The notes: generated by a model from the sequence alone, not told the origin. DNA of 64,000 bases from JAHEEL01 sp963785245 (GCA_963785245.1 CAWAUO010000006.1:372001-436000), one strand, 5' to 3'; positions 8,496-17,151 are shown, counted from the stretch's first letter. Made by a program: numbers and translations.

Positions 8496-8528
8496 TGAGT
8501 GGCGGATGAGAAGGGGGTGAGAAGGGGA
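8496..8528 (-). promoter_or_regulatory. Three phased 11-bp direct repeats, candidate response-regulator operator
   Basis: Three adjacent units read on the plus strand: TGAGTGGCGGA, TGAGAAGGGGG, TGAGAAGGGGA. The exact 11-bp period places each unit on the same helix face, as in DNA sites of OmpR/PhoB-type regulators. The array lies upstream of the exported-protein gene (8438, minus). The same unit recurs before the response-regulator gene at 10673-10705. Confidence 0.6.
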
Positions 8529-8583
8529 CGCCGGTCACGAGTCACCAGTCGCCGATCGGATTGAGTAGCTGAGTCGGGGCGGG

Positions 8584-9933
8584 CTACTCGGAGGTCGCGG
8601 CGGGGATGTCGAAGCCGACGATGGCTCCGCCGCCGTCGGCTGGCTCGGCGAAGACGGTTCCGCCGCTCGCATCAACGACTTGCTTGACGATCGAGAGGCC
8701 CAGACCCGAGCCGGGCATCGACCGGGCCGAAGCCGAGCGATAGAAGCGATCGAACACCTGGTCGCGGTCGACGTCGTCGATCCCGGGACCGTGATCGCGT
8801 ACGGAGACCCTTCCGTCTGATACGACGACCTCGATCGGTCCGTCGCCGCCGCCCCACTTCACCGCGTTGTCGATGAGATTGTCAACGGCCCGGGAAAGGG
8901 CGCTCGGACGGCCCCGGACGGGACTCGGCTCTGTCCGAAGTCGGACCTCAACGTCAAAGCGACGCTCGGCTCGTTCCACCGACAATGCCACGATCTCGTC
9001 GAGCCTCAGGTCCCCGATCGGACCTTCCGTGTAGCGGTCGGACGCCAAATCCACCACCTCGCCGACCAGTAGCGAGAGGTCCTTGACCTCCGCGTCGGCC
9101 GCCGCGATGAGTTCAGCACGTTGCTCATCGGTCAAGCCACGCGTACGACCGAGCAATTCGATGTTCGTGCGCAGTGCCGTCAGCGGGGTCCGCAGTTCGT
9201 GGCCGGCATCGCGAACCAGGCGCTGCTGCTCCTGCCGGCTCGTCTCGAGCGCCGCCATCATGGAGTTGAACTCCGCAGCGAGCCGTCCCACTTCATCATC
9301 ACTGGTGATCTGGATCCGGGCGCCGAGGTCTTGCGTGTCAGCGACGTGCTCTGCGGCCCGGGCCAGTTCGTCGATGGGCTTCAGCGCACTGCGAGCAATG
9401 AGCAGGCCCGCACCCGCGGCCAGCGCCACCCCGACCGTGCCGAAGACGAGCAGCGCCGCGGCGAGTCCGGCGAGGGTCGCGTCAACCTCGGTGAGCGGTC
9501 GGGCAATCTGTACGAAGCCAAGAACCTCGGTATTGACGGTCACCATGCGAACGTGGACGTCATCAATCCGCGCGTCGTTGAGAGCAATGGTGTCTTCCGC
9601 CACGCCCACATCTGCTGGAGGAAGCACGTCCTGGCCCTCCGGTATCAAGACCTCCCCGGTCGGAAGCGTGACCTGGTAGTACACCGTGTCGAAAGCCGGG
9701 CCCCGACTGCTTGCGAGGAATCCAAACCCGCGGCGCATCGGCCCTTCGGATCCCACGAGACCTCGAGGGTCTTCACCGAGATGTTGGATGGCCACAGCCC
9801 GTTCGACGAGGCTCTCGTCGATCTCCGAACGCAACTGCTGGCGGGCCAGGACGAAGGCGGCGGCCGACACGAGAACGACGGCGACCGCAACGGCCGCCGC
9901 AGCTACGACAGCAATCCTCGTCCTGAGCTTCAC
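8584..9933 (-). CDS. Two-component sensor histidine kinase (OmpR-partner class)
   Basis: A 449-residue membrane kinase. First membrane helix ~7-30, extracytoplasmic sensor ~31-155, second helix ~158-182, HAMP ~180-235, dimerisation/phosphoacceptor site RDAGHELRTPLTALR with His near 245, and HATPase domain ~345-447 with N box DNLIDNAVKWGG, G1 DHGPGIDD and G2 GSGLGLSIVK. The layout resembles MprB/PrrB-type kinases. The GTG start (9931-9933) has GGAG six bases upstream and lies 19 bases after the regulator's stop, so both are one operon. The signal is unknown, but linked genes point to envelope stress or export. Confidence 0.92.
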   Translation of the reverse strand: MKLRTRIAVVAAAAVAVAVVLVSAAAFVLARQQLRSEIDESLVERAVAIQHLGEDPRGLVGSEGPMRRGFGFLASSRGPAFDTVYYQVTLPTGEVLIPEGQDVLPPADVGVAEDTIALNDARIDDVHVRMVTVNTEVLGFVQIARPLTEVDATLAGLAAALLVFGTVGVALAAGAGLLIARSALKPIDELARAAEHVADTQDLGARIQITSDDEVGRLAAEFNSMMAALETSRQEQQRLVRDAGHELRTPLTALRTNIELLGRTRGLTDEQRAELIAAADAEVKDLSLLVGEVVDLASDRYTEGPIGDLRLDEIVALSVERAERRFDVEVRLRTEPSPVRGRPSALSRAVDNLIDNAVKWGGGDGPIEVVVSDGRVSVRDHGPGIDDVDRDQVFDRFYRSASARSMPGSGLGLSIVKQVVDASGGTVFAEPADGGGAIVGFDIPAATSE

Positions 9934-9952
9934 TTCAATCTCCGAGTTCGCG

Positions 9953-10636
9953 TCATGAATCGTCGCGAAGGGTGTAGCCGACGCCGCGAACGGTGTGGAT
10001 CAGCCGGGAACGATCTCCAGCCTCCGTCTTTCTCCGGAGGTACCCCACATAGACATCGAGCGAGTTCGACGACGTCTCGAAGTCGAACCCCCACACGTCG
10101 CGGTAGATCTGGTCACGGGTCGCCACGCGGCCCCCACCCCGCAGAAGGACCTCGAGCAGGTCGAACTCGGTCTTGGTCAGCGAGACCGGCACACCGGCCC
10201 GGGTCACGGTTCGTGTGCCGAGGTTCATCTCGAGATCGGAGAAGGTGAGGAGCTCCGACACGTCGCCGCCGGATCGCCGCAAGAGTGCCCGAATGCGAGC
10301 AAGGAGTTCCTCGAGAGCGAAGGGCTTGGCCAGGTAGTCGTCGGCGCCGGCATCGAGTCCATCGACCCGGTCGGAGACGTCACCCAGCGCGGTGAGCATG
10401 AGGATCGGGGTCTCATCGCCACGGGCCCGCAGCCGGCGGCACGTCTCGAGTCCATCGACGAACGGCATCATCACATCGAGCACGATCACGTCGGGAGGGT
10501 GCTGGCGGACCGCTTCGAGCGCACGACCGCCGTCTTCGGCGATCGCAACGTCGTAGCCCTCGAACGAGAGAGCCCGCGTCAGCGCTGCGCGGACATCGGG
10601 ATCATCCTCGACGACGAGCACGTTGTTGGCTTCCAT
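9953..10636 (-). CDS. OmpR/PhoB-family response regulator
   Basis: A 227-residue regulator. The receiver domain (~1-118) has the acidic pocket VVEDDPD, phosphoacceptor Asp in VIVLDVMMP near 51, Thr in LMLTALG and Lys in LAKPF. The C-terminal winged helix (~128-224) ends with SSNSLDVYVGYLRRK and IHTVRGVGYTLR. The frame is open far upstream, but ATG 10634-10636 is the true start: AGGAGG lies four bases before it and the receiver fold begins there. It is first in the operon with the kinase. The 11-bp repeats in its own control region suggest autoregulation. Confidence 0.94.
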   Translation of the reverse strand: MEANNVLVVEDDPDVRAALTRALSFEGYDVAIAEDGGRALEAVRQHPPDVIVLDVMMPFVDGLETCRRLRARGDETPILMLTALGDVSDRVDGLDAGADDYLAKPFALEELLARIRALLRRSGGDVSELLTFSDLEMNLGTRTVTRAGVPVSLTKTEFDLLEVLLRGGGRVATRDQIYRDVWGFDFETSSNSLDVYVGYLRRKTEAGDRSRLIHTVRGVGYTLRDDS

Positions 10637-10672
10637 CGCACCTCCTGCGCTCCGGAAGATACGCCGCGCGGT

Positions 10673-10705
10673 TGAGAACGGGGTGAACTGGAGATGAGAA
10701 GGAGG
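10673..10705 (-). promoter_or_regulatory. Three phased 11-bp direct repeats before the response-regulator gene
   Basis: Units on the plus strand: TGAGAACGGGG, TGAACTGGAGA, TGAGAAGGAGG, followed by a degenerate fourth (TAAGAGCGCGG to 10716). The unit and the 11-bp spacing match the array at 8496-8528. It sits 37-69 bases upstream of the regulator ATG, fitting autoregulation. Confidence 0.6.
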
Positions 10706-10733
10706 TAAGAGCGCGGTCGCCAGTCGCCGGTGT

Positions 10734-10755
10734 CTTCTCACAATCTTCTTAGCTC
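10734..10755 (+). promoter_or_regulatory. Inverted-orientation 11-bp repeat pair before the exporter operon
   Basis: CTTCTCACAAT and CTTCTTAGCTC are two adjacent 11-bp units whose first seven bases are the reverse complement of TGAGAAG, the unit found at 8496 and 10673. They face the divergent exporter operon starting at 10834. A small hairpin (ACTCA-GTAT-TGAGT, 10769-10782) follows. Confidence 0.5.
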
Positions 10756-10833
10756 GCCCTGAACTCTGACTCAGTATTGAGTGATTGACTACCTGGCAGA
10801 TCTTGACGAACTCCGAAGTGAATGGAGAACGAC

Positions 10834-11442
10834 GTGCGACGAACGATGATGGTGATGCTGCTGGCGTTCGGACTGCTCGCCGCTGCGTGCAGCGGGAGTG
10901 ACTCGGACTCGGTCGTTGCCTCCCTCGAAACGACACCCAAAACCGTGCAGGATGGACAGCCACCCTCGGATGAAGCTCCGGCCGAGGAGCCCGCCTCAGA
11001 CGAGGAAGCGATCCTCGCGTTCGCCGCCTGCCTGCGAGATGAGGGCCTCGACGTGGAAGATCCCACCGTCGACGCCGACGGGAACCTGCGTCCGCCCCGG
11101 CCGCGCGACATCGAAGAAGTCGATCGCGAGATGATGCGCACTGCCATGGAGGCGTGCAGCGAGTACCTCGAGAACGTCGCCTTCGGTCTCGACGGCGAGG
11201 ATCAGACGGAACGCCAGGATCAACTCCTCGAATACGCTGCCTGCATGCGAGACAATGGATTCGACATGGCGGACCCGGACTTCTCGACAATGGGAAACCC
11301 GGGCCAGGGCGGCGGGGGTCCTTTCGGCGCTCTCGATCGGGACGACCCGGCATTCCAGAAGGCCCAGGATGCGTGCGCTGATATCTTTGGGGCCGACGGC
11401 CGCATCCCCGGAGCCGGACCCGGCGGGGGCGGACGCGGATGA
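10834..11442 (+). CDS. Lipoprotein with duplicated Cys-containing motif, exporter-linked
   Basis: A 202-residue lipoprotein: signal MRRTMMVMLLAFGLLAAAC with lipobox Cys near 19, then an acidic linker. Two repeats follow: FAACLRDEGLDVEDP ... EACSEYL, and EYAACMRDNGFDMADP ... DPAFQKAQDACADIF. Each repeat carries two Cys, so two disulphides are plausible. The C-terminus is Gly/Pro-rich. GTG 10834 was chosen because GGAG lies six bases upstream; ATG 10822 is possible. It is first in an operon with the adaptor, ATPase and permease. Proteins of this type are, as far as I recall, common and unnamed in actinobacteria next to such exporters. A paralogue is at 48284-48826. Confidence 0.75.
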   Translation: MRRTMMVMLLAFGLLAAACSGSDSDSVVASLETTPKTVQDGQPPSDEAPAEEPASDEEAILAFAACLRDEGLDVEDPTVDADGNLRPPRPRDIEEVDREMMRTAMEACSEYLENVAFGLDGEDQTERQDQLLEYAACMRDNGFDMADPDFSTMGNPGQGGGGPFGALDRDDPAFQKAQDACADIFGADGRIPGAGPGGGGRG

Positions 11443-11462
11443 CCGATACAAGGAGTGACGCG

Positions 11463-13049
11463 ATGAGCGAATCGGCCAACGAGGACCCGACGCCAGCCGT
11501 TGATGCGAGCGATACTTCCAGCGGTGCCGACCCGATCGCCCCGGCGACGAAGCCACGGTGGCGCCGGGCATCCACATGGATCGTGATCCTCGCGATCATC
11601 GCAGCTGGGGCCGTCATCGCATGGGTCCTCTCCAGCAACTCCTCATCGGAGACGACGGACACCGTCGCGGCCCTGAACCTCACCGAAGTGGAGCGCACCA
11701 CCCTCGAAGAGAAGACAACGCTCGACGGCACACTCGGCTTCGTCGCCGGCGACCCGATCGTCTACGCCGGTTCGACGACCGGCATCGTTTCGGTCACCGC
11801 CGGCACCAACGGAACGATCACGTCGCTGCCGGCCGAAGGCTCAACGGTGGAAGAGGGCGGCATCCTTTACACCATCGATGAGCAACCGGTCATCGTGTTC
11901 TACGGCGACATTCCCGCCTACCGCTCGCTGACTACTCGATCAACGGATGGTGCAGATGTCCTTCAACTCGAGGAGGCTCTGACGCGCCTCGGCTACGACG
12001 AAGACGGTGATTTCGACCTGGACGGTGACTTCACCGATGCCACCCGTGATGCGATCGAGGCGCTCCAGGAAGACCTCGGTATCGACGATACCGGAGGACT
12101 CGCACTGGGCTCGTACGTCTTCTTCGACGGGCCGATCTACGTCGCCGAGACGACGGTCGGCGTCGGAGAGGCGATCAATCCCGGCACACCGGTGATTGCC
12201 ACCTCGACGATGCCGTCCGGAACCGTGACGGCAATCGCCGGCGAAGGGGACGTCCTTGCGCACGGAGACACGCTGCTCGTGGTCGAAGGCAATCCGATCT
12301 CGCTGTTCGTCACCGACGTTCCGTTCTACCGCACACTCGCCGTCGGTTCTGCAGGCGAGGATGTGAGCATCCTCAAGGCGAGCCTTACGTCGTTCGGCTT
12401 CGACGCCGGCGAGACGCTTACCGCCGACGACACGTTCGACGAAGCAACCGGGGAGGCGGTCGTCGCGTGGCAGTCGGCGATCGGGGCCCCGGTCGACGGA
12501 GTGGTCAACATCGGCGAGATCATCGTCACCGGTGATCCGATCCGCATCGCGACCGCGCATGTCGGCGTGGGAAGCAACGTTACCCCCGGCTCAACGCTGT
12601 TCACACCATCGACGTCAACATCGGTCGTCTCGGTGCAGCTGCCTGCCGAGAACCAGGATCTCGTCGTGCTCGGCGATCCCGTCAACGTGGTGATGCCGGA
12701 CGATTCGGACGAACCCGGAACCGTCAGTTCGATCGGGTCGATCGCCATCCGCAGCCCCGAATCCGGCACCTACTTCGAACTCGAGGTCACCCTGGACCGA
12801 GACGGCGCGGGAGCGGGCCTCGACGAAGCGCCGGTCGAAGTCGAGATTGTCGACGATCGCGCCGTCGACGTGCTCGCGGTCCCCGTGTCTGCACTGCTGG
12901 CACTCAGCGAAGGTGGCTACGCCGTCGAGGTCGATGCCGGCGGTGGCACGACCATGCTCGTCGGCGTCGAAGCCGGCATGTACGCGGACGGCTTCGTCGA
13001 AGTGACGTCAAGTCAGCTCGAAGCCGGGATGCGAGTCGTCACACCGTGA
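11463..13049 (+). CDS. HlyD/MacA-like membrane fusion protein with two peptidoglycan-binding domains
   Basis: A 528-residue adaptor for the ABC exporter encoded next. Acidic N-tail ~1-30, membrane anchor ~37-58 (STWIVILAIIAAGAVIAWVL), lipoyl/barrel-sandwich segments (TTGIVSVTAGTNGTITSLPA; MPSGTVTAIAGEGDVLAHGD), PG_binding_1-like module ~157-207 (VLQLEEALTRLGYD ... ATRDAIEALQEDLGI), a second ~290-342 (VSILKASLTSFGFD ... EATGEAVVAWQSAIG), and a C-terminal beta-barrel ending VVTP. ATG 11463 has AAGGAG eight bases upstream and is preferred over ATG 11439, which overlaps the preceding stop. The peptidoglycan-binding modules presumably tether it to the thick wall. Confidence 0.85.
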   Translation: MSESANEDPTPAVDASDTSSGADPIAPATKPRWRRASTWIVILAIIAAGAVIAWVLSSNSSSETTDTVAALNLTEVERTTLEEKTTLDGTLGFVAGDPIVYAGSTTGIVSVTAGTNGTITSLPAEGSTVEEGGILYTIDEQPVIVFYGDIPAYRSLTTRSTDGADVLQLEEALTRLGYDEDGDFDLDGDFTDATRDAIEALQEDLGIDDTGGLALGSYVFFDGPIYVAETTVGVGEAINPGTPVIATSTMPSGTVTAIAGEGDVLAHGDTLLVVEGNPISLFVTDVPFYRTLAVGSAGEDVSILKASLTSFGFDAGETLTADDTFDEATGEAVVAWQSAIGAPVDGVVNIGEIIVTGDPIRIATAHVGVGSNVTPGSTLFTPSTSTSVVSVQLPAENQDLVVLGDPVNVVMPDDSDEPGTVSSIGSIAIRSPESGTYFELEVTLDRDGAGAGLDEAPVEVEIVDDRAVDVLAVPVSALLALSEGGYAVEVDAGGGTTMLVGVEAGMYADGFVEVTSSQLEAGMRVVTP

Positions 13050-13798
13050 GCGTCACCGCCGCCGGCACGCCGTCAGCCACCGTGAGCCCGGAGACCGACC
13101 AGACGGTCCTCGCGCTCTCAGGGGTGACAAAGACCTACCCGGGGACACCCCCGGTCCACGCCCTGCGCGACATCGATCTCGATATCCGTTCGGGCGAGTT
13201 GGTCGCCGTGGTGGGCCCGTCGGGATCCGGCAAGTCGACACTGCTGCACGTGATCGGGACACTCGATCGCGCATCTTCGGGGACCGTATCGGTGGCGGGC
13301 CATGATGTCGACGAGCTCAACGATCGGCAACTGTCGTCGCTTCGCTCACGACACATCGGCTTCGTCTTCCAGCAGTTCTTCCTCCTCGCGGGCGAGACCG
13401 CGCTGGACAACGTGGCCGACGGCCTGCTCTACACCGGCATGCCCCTCAGCAACCGCAGAGTCCTGGCGGAGCAGGCGCTCAAGCAGGTCGGGCTCGCGAA
13501 CCGAATGAACCACGAGGCAACCAAGCTCTCGGGCGGCGAACGACAGCGAGTCGCGATCGCCCGAGCATTGATCGGATCGCCCGACATCATCCTCGCCGAC
13601 GAGCCGACGGGGAACTTGGACAGCCAGACCGGCGAGGACCTCGTCCGACTGATCGAGAACCTGAACGCCGACGGCACGACGATCGTCGTCATCACCCACG
13701 ACCGCGAAATAGCGGCTCGACTCCCACGGCGGGTGTCGCTGCTCGACGGACGTGTCGTCGAGGACACCCGGGCGACGGGTTCGGAGCCGGGCTCGTGA
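13046..13798 (+). CDS. ABC transporter ATP-binding protein (MacB/LolD type)
   Basis: A 250-residue ATPase. Walker A GPSGSGKS near 55, Q-loop FVFQQFFLL, signature LSGGERQRVAIARAL, Walker B IILADEPTGNLD, H-loop VVITHD. The NLDSQTGE stretch after Walker B is characteristic of the MacB/LolD/FtsE group. GTG start overlaps the adaptor's stop (GTGA), and its own stop overlaps the GTG of the permease. It powers the mechanotransmission-type permease encoded next. Confidence 0.95.
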   Translation: MSVTAAGTPSATVSPETDQTVLALSGVTKTYPGTPPVHALRDIDLDIRSGELVAVVGPSGSGKSTLLHVIGTLDRASSGTVSVAGHDVDELNDRQLSSLRSRHIGFVFQQFFLLAGETALDNVADGLLYTGMPLSNRRVLAEQALKQVGLANRMNHEATKLSGGERQRVAIARALIGSPDIILADEPTGNLDSQTGEDLVRLIENLNADGTTIVVITHDREIAARLPRRVSLLDGRVVEDTRATGSEPGS

Positions 13799-14994
13799 GC
13801 ACCACCCTCGAACCATCGCGCCTCGCACCGGCCGACATGATGCGGGCGTCACTGATCGGCCTCCGCACCCGGCGCCTCCGGTCGGTGCTCTCCGCACTCG
13901 GCATCGTCATCGGCATTGCCGCGATGGTCGGTGTGCTGGGACTCTCCGAGTCCTCCAAGTCTGATCTCCTCGCCCAACTCGACCGACTCGGCACAAATAT
14001 GCTGAGGATCGAGGCCGGATCGGGGATCGGTATCGGTAGCGGCGAACTTCCCGAGGAGTCCACGGCCATGGTGGGACGGATCGGACCGGTCGAGCAGGTT
14101 GCGTCGATCAGCGTCACCGAGGCAAACGTGTACCGCACGGACCTCGTGCCGTCCGGCCAGACCGGCGGCATCAGCGTCGCGGCAGTCGACGAGTACCTGC
14201 TGGAGACACTCCAGGGGCAGATGGCATCGGGCGTGTTCCTCGACCAGGCAGCAAGCGATCTCCCGGTCACAGTTCTCGGATCGGTGGCGGCCGAACGCAT
14301 GGGTGTCTCCGACGGAGCGAACGGCACCGTCGTCTGGCTCGGCGACGAATGGTTCTCCGTAGTGGGGATCATGGAGACGCTCGACCTCTCACCCGATCTC
14401 GACCGTTCCGCTCTCGTGAGCTACAACGCCGCCGACACCTATCTCGACCACGACGGCGTGCCAAGCACGCTCTACGTGCGCACCGACCCGGCGAACATCG
14501 ACGACGTCCGTGCAGTGCTGCCGGCCACGGTGAACCCGGAGAACCCGGATGAGGTCGAGGTCACGCGGCCATCCGATGCGCTCGAAGCGAAGGAGGCGGC
14601 CGATCAGGCATTCACGAACCTGCTCCTCGGTCTCGGTGCGGTCGCTCTGCTCGTTGGCGGTGTCGGGATTGCGAACGTCATGGTGATCTCGGTGCTCGAA
14701 CGACGCGGGGAGATCGGCCTGCGGCGTGCACTCGGCGCGACGAAGCGCCACATCTCGATTCAGTTCCTCGGCGAGTCCCTACTGCTGGCAACGATCGGCG
14801 GCATCGGCGGCGTCCTGCTCGGCGGCGCCGTGACCGCGGCGTACGCATGGTCGCGCGGCTGGGGCGTCCTGATACCGGAGATCGCAATCATCGGCGGCAT
14901 GGGCGCCGCAATCGCGATCGGCGTCGTCGCCGGTCTCTACCCGGCCATGCGAGCCGCGCGGGTCAGTCCAACCGAAGCGCTGCGGACTCTGTAG
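13795..14994 (+). CDS. ABC transporter permease (FtsX/MacB family)
   Basis: A 399-residue permease: first helix ~25-45 (SVLSALGIVIGIAAMVGVLG), large extracytoplasmic MacB core ~50-270, then three C-terminal helices (NLLLGLGAVALLVGGVGIAN; LATIGGIGGVLLGGAVTAAY; IIGGMGAAIAIGVVAGLYP). The ERRGEIGLRRALGATKRHI cytoplasmic loop and the final YPAMRAARVSPTEALRTL are family hallmarks. With the ATPase, adaptor and lipoprotein it makes a MacAB-like export system; no outer-membrane channel is expected in an actinobacterium. Substrate unknown; candidates are lipids, peptides or antibiotics. Confidence 0.94.
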   Translation: MSTTLEPSRLAPADMMRASLIGLRTRRLRSVLSALGIVIGIAAMVGVLGLSESSKSDLLAQLDRLGTNMLRIEAGSGIGIGSGELPEESTAMVGRIGPVEQVASISVTEANVYRTDLVPSGQTGGISVAAVDEYLLETLQGQMASGVFLDQAASDLPVTVLGSVAAERMGVSDGANGTVVWLGDEWFSVVGIMETLDLSPDLDRSALVSYNAADTYLDHDGVPSTLYVRTDPANIDDVRAVLPATVNPENPDEVEVTRPSDALEAKEAADQAFTNLLLGLGAVALLVGGVGIANVMVISVLERRGEIGLRRALGATKRHISIQFLGESLLLATIGGIGGVLLGGAVTAAYAWSRGWGVLIPEIAIIGGMGAAIAIGVVAGLYPAMRAARVSPTEALRTL

Positions 14995-15005
14995 CGTTCC
15001 ACTCC

Positions 15006-15908
15006 GTGACGTGGAGCATTGAGGGCCGAACCGCGCTGATCACCGGGGCCAACTCCGGGGTCGGTCTCGCGACGGCCACCGAACTCGCCCGCAGGGAGGC
15101 CGACGTGGTCATCACGGCGCGGGATACGACTCGAGGCCGTTCGGCGGCTGACGCGATCGAGGCAGAGACCGGCCGCACGGTCACACCCATGGTGCTCGAC
15201 CTGGCCTCACTGGCCGCCGTCCGAGCATTCACCGACGACCTCACGGCACGCGTCGGCCGTGTCGACCTGCTCGTCAACAACGCCGGGTGCTACGTCACTC
15301 CGCGACGTGAGACCGTCGACGGTTTCGAGTGGACGATGGCCGTCAACCACCTCGGACCGTTCCTGCTGACCTGCAGGCTGATGGCGAATCCGGCAACACG
15401 ACCGAAGCGAATCGTCAACGTGGCATCCGACATGCACCGCTCGGCCCGCCGCGACCTCGCGTTCATGTCGCTCGAACCGGAGGGTCACTACTGGGGCACG
15501 AGGGCCTACGCCCGTTCCAAGCTTGCCAACATCCTGTTCACCAGGGAGTTCGCGAAACGGTTCCGCGACTCTGGCTCAGTCGCCTACTCCGTACATCCGG
15601 GCAACGTGGCGACTCGGATCACGCAGGATGGGGACAGCCGACTCGCTGCGCTCATCTGGAAGGCCGGGTCCTCTCGTATGCGTACGCCGGAGCAAGGGTC
15701 CGCGACGGTCGTGTATGCCGCGACGGCACCAGACATCACGGAACACTCGGGCGGGTACTTCGCCGACGAGCAACTCGCCTTCCCAAGCGACGCTGCGCGA
15801 GACGACGACGCTGCCGCCCGGCTGTGGGCGGTGAGCGCCGACGCCACAGGCTGCAACCTCACCCATCTCGACGACGCTCGTCGGTCCGATAGGCTGCCGG
15901 ACCCATGA
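15006..15908 (+). CDS. Short-chain dehydrogenase/reductase (retinol dehydrogenase-like)
   Basis: A 300-residue NAD(P)-dependent oxidoreductase with nucleotide motif TGANSGVG near residue 13, DLASL, NNAG, catalytic Ser in RIVNVASDMH, YARSK catalytic Tyr/Lys, and the HPGNV motif after it. These fit the classical SDR subgroup that includes retinol dehydrogenase-like and WW-domain oxidoreductase-like enzymes. GTG 15006 starts just before the fold. Its stop overlaps the next gene's ATG (15905) as ATGA. Substrate not inferable. Confidence 0.87.
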   Translation: MTWSIEGRTALITGANSGVGLATATELARREADVVITARDTTRGRSAADAIEAETGRTVTPMVLDLASLAAVRAFTDDLTARVGRVDLLVNNAGCYVTPRRETVDGFEWTMAVNHLGPFLLTCRLMANPATRPKRIVNVASDMHRSARRDLAFMSLEPEGHYWGTRAYARSKLANILFTREFAKRFRDSGSVAYSVHPGNVATRITQDGDSRLAALIWKAGSSRMRTPEQGSATVVYAATAPDITEHSGGYFADEQLAFPSDAARDDDAAARLWAVSADATGCNLTHLDDARRSDRLPDP

Positions 15909-17017
15909 CCGATCAGAACGAGACGCCGCAGGAGCACGCGGCCATCCCCACGACGCTGAAACCGCCGCTCTGGCAACGGCTGGCCCGCGGTGCCGTCACC
16001 GTCCTCGTCCTCGTTCTCGTATTCGGCTTCGTGCTCCCGCAACTCGCCGACTACCGCACGGTCCTCGAGTACATCCAGGGAATCGAGCCACTCGAGTGGC
16101 TGCTGTTGGCCGTGTTCGCCGGCTGGTTCCTCGTGGCCTACGTGTTCGTCTTCATGGCAACGGTGCCGAGCCTCAGGTTCCGGGAGGGCTTCGTGGTGCA
16201 GACCACGGCCACAGCCATCAACAACTCGCTGCCGGCAGGCGGCGCCATCGCCCTTCCGATCACGTATTCGCAGTTCCTGTCGTGGGGGTTCACCCCGGGT
16301 GCGGTCACCGCTGGCCTCCTCACCGCCGGTGTCTGGGACCAGCTGGCGCGACAGGCACTGCCGGTGCTGGCGGTTGCTGTCATCGCATTGATGGGGGAAG
16401 CGGTCTGGTGGATGTGGGTGGTCTCGATCGTCGGTGTCGTCTCGGTCGCGATCTGGGTGGTGGTGATCGGCATCGTGCTCCGATCGGAGTCGGCCGCGAT
16501 CGGCTTCGGGAACTGGCTGAACAGGGTCGTCAATTGGGTGACGAAGAAGCTTCACCGCGAGCCCGTCGATATGGTCGCTGCAACGATCCGGTTCAGGGAC
16601 AACGTCCTTCACGTCGCCGAGAACCGGTGGCAGGCCATCACTGCGGCAACGATCGCCAACCATGCCTCGATGGCGGCGCTCTTCGTCGTATCGCTCCGGG
16701 CCGTCGGAGTTTCAGGTGACGACGTCTCGCTGCCGTGGGCCATTCTCGCGTTCGCACTCGGTCGGCTGCTGGTGATGATCCCGGTGAGCCCCGGCGGCCT
16801 CGGCCTGGTCGACCTCGGCTTCATCGGGTTGCTCACGCTCGGCTGGGGCTCGGGAGCGGACGCCGATCTCCTGTCGGCCGGAGTACTGCTGTATCGGGGC
16901 CTGTCGTATCTCCCGCCGATCATCGTCGGTATCGGGTCGTGGGTGTTCTGGCGGGTCAATCGCTCGTGGCGACAGGATTGGCAGATCGCCCGTCGCGGCG
17001 AGACCACACCTGCCTAG
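15905..17017 (+). CDS. Flippase-like integral membrane protein (lysylphosphatidylglycerol synthase TM family)
   Basis: A 370-residue protein with about eight hydrophobic segments (for example AVTVLVLVLVFGFVLPQL and EWLLLAVFAGWFLVAYVFVF). The LPG_synthase_TM/UPF0104 pattern is visible: NNSLPAGGAIALPITYSQF in the middle and MIPVSPGGLGLVDLGFIGLL with LLYRGLSYLPPIIVGIGSW near the end. No soluble synthase domain is attached, so it is probably a lipid or lipid-linked substrate transporter rather than an aminoacyl-lipid synthase. Translationally coupled to the preceding dehydrogenase. Confidence 0.85.
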   Translation: MTDQNETPQEHAAIPTTLKPPLWQRLARGAVTVLVLVLVFGFVLPQLADYRTVLEYIQGIEPLEWLLLAVFAGWFLVAYVFVFMATVPSLRFREGFVVQTTATAINNSLPAGGAIALPITYSQFLSWGFTPGAVTAGLLTAGVWDQLARQALPVLAVAVIALMGEAVWWMWVVSIVGVVSVAIWVVVIGIVLRSESAAIGFGNWLNRVVNWVTKKLHREPVDMVAATIRFRDNVLHVAENRWQAITAATIANHASMAALFVVSLRAVGVSGDDVSLPWAILAFALGRLLVMIPVSPGGLGLVDLGFIGLLTLGWGSGADADLLSAGVLLYRGLSYLPPIIVGIGSWVFWRVNRSWRQDWQIARRGETTPA

Positions 17018-17020
17018 CCA

Positions 17021-17075
17021 CGCTGCGAACCCAGGGTTCTCCGCATCGCATATGACGCCGACAGCCCGCGGAATG
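17021..17075 (+). repeat. Intergenic palindromic element, copy A1
   Basis: Core GAACCCAGGGTTC (17027-17039), followed by an arm ending GACGCCGACAGCCCGCGGAA. It directly follows the stop of the flippase-like gene. With copy A2 it forms an inverted pair with 21 identical bases (GCTGCGAACCCAGGGTTCTCC). Same family as copies at 17097, 29621, 38038, 41047, 45320 and 45428. Confidence 0.85.
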
Positions 17076-17096
17076 GATTACATGGCCGACGTCCCT

Positions 17097-17151
17097 CATT
17101 CTGTGGGCCGTCGGCGCCACATAGAAGGTGGAGAACCCTGGGTTCGCAGCG
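17097..17151 (-). repeat. Intergenic palindromic element, copy A2 (inverted)
   Basis: Inverted copy with core GAACCCTGGGTTC (17133-17145), ending one base before the stop codon of the converging Yip1-like gene (17152). Pairing A1 with A2 would make a large hairpin across this convergent junction. Confidence 0.85.

Noticed and set aside
9953..11731. Very long response-regulator frame extending into the exporter operon
   Set aside because: The receiver domain starts at 10636 with a strong ribosome site; the upstream extension is antisense to the lipoprotein gene.
17021..17151. Inverted repeats as insertion-sequence ends
   Set aside because: Only ~130 bases lie between the outer ends, nothing codes for a transposase, and no target duplication was seen; the copies behave as a dispersed intergenic element.
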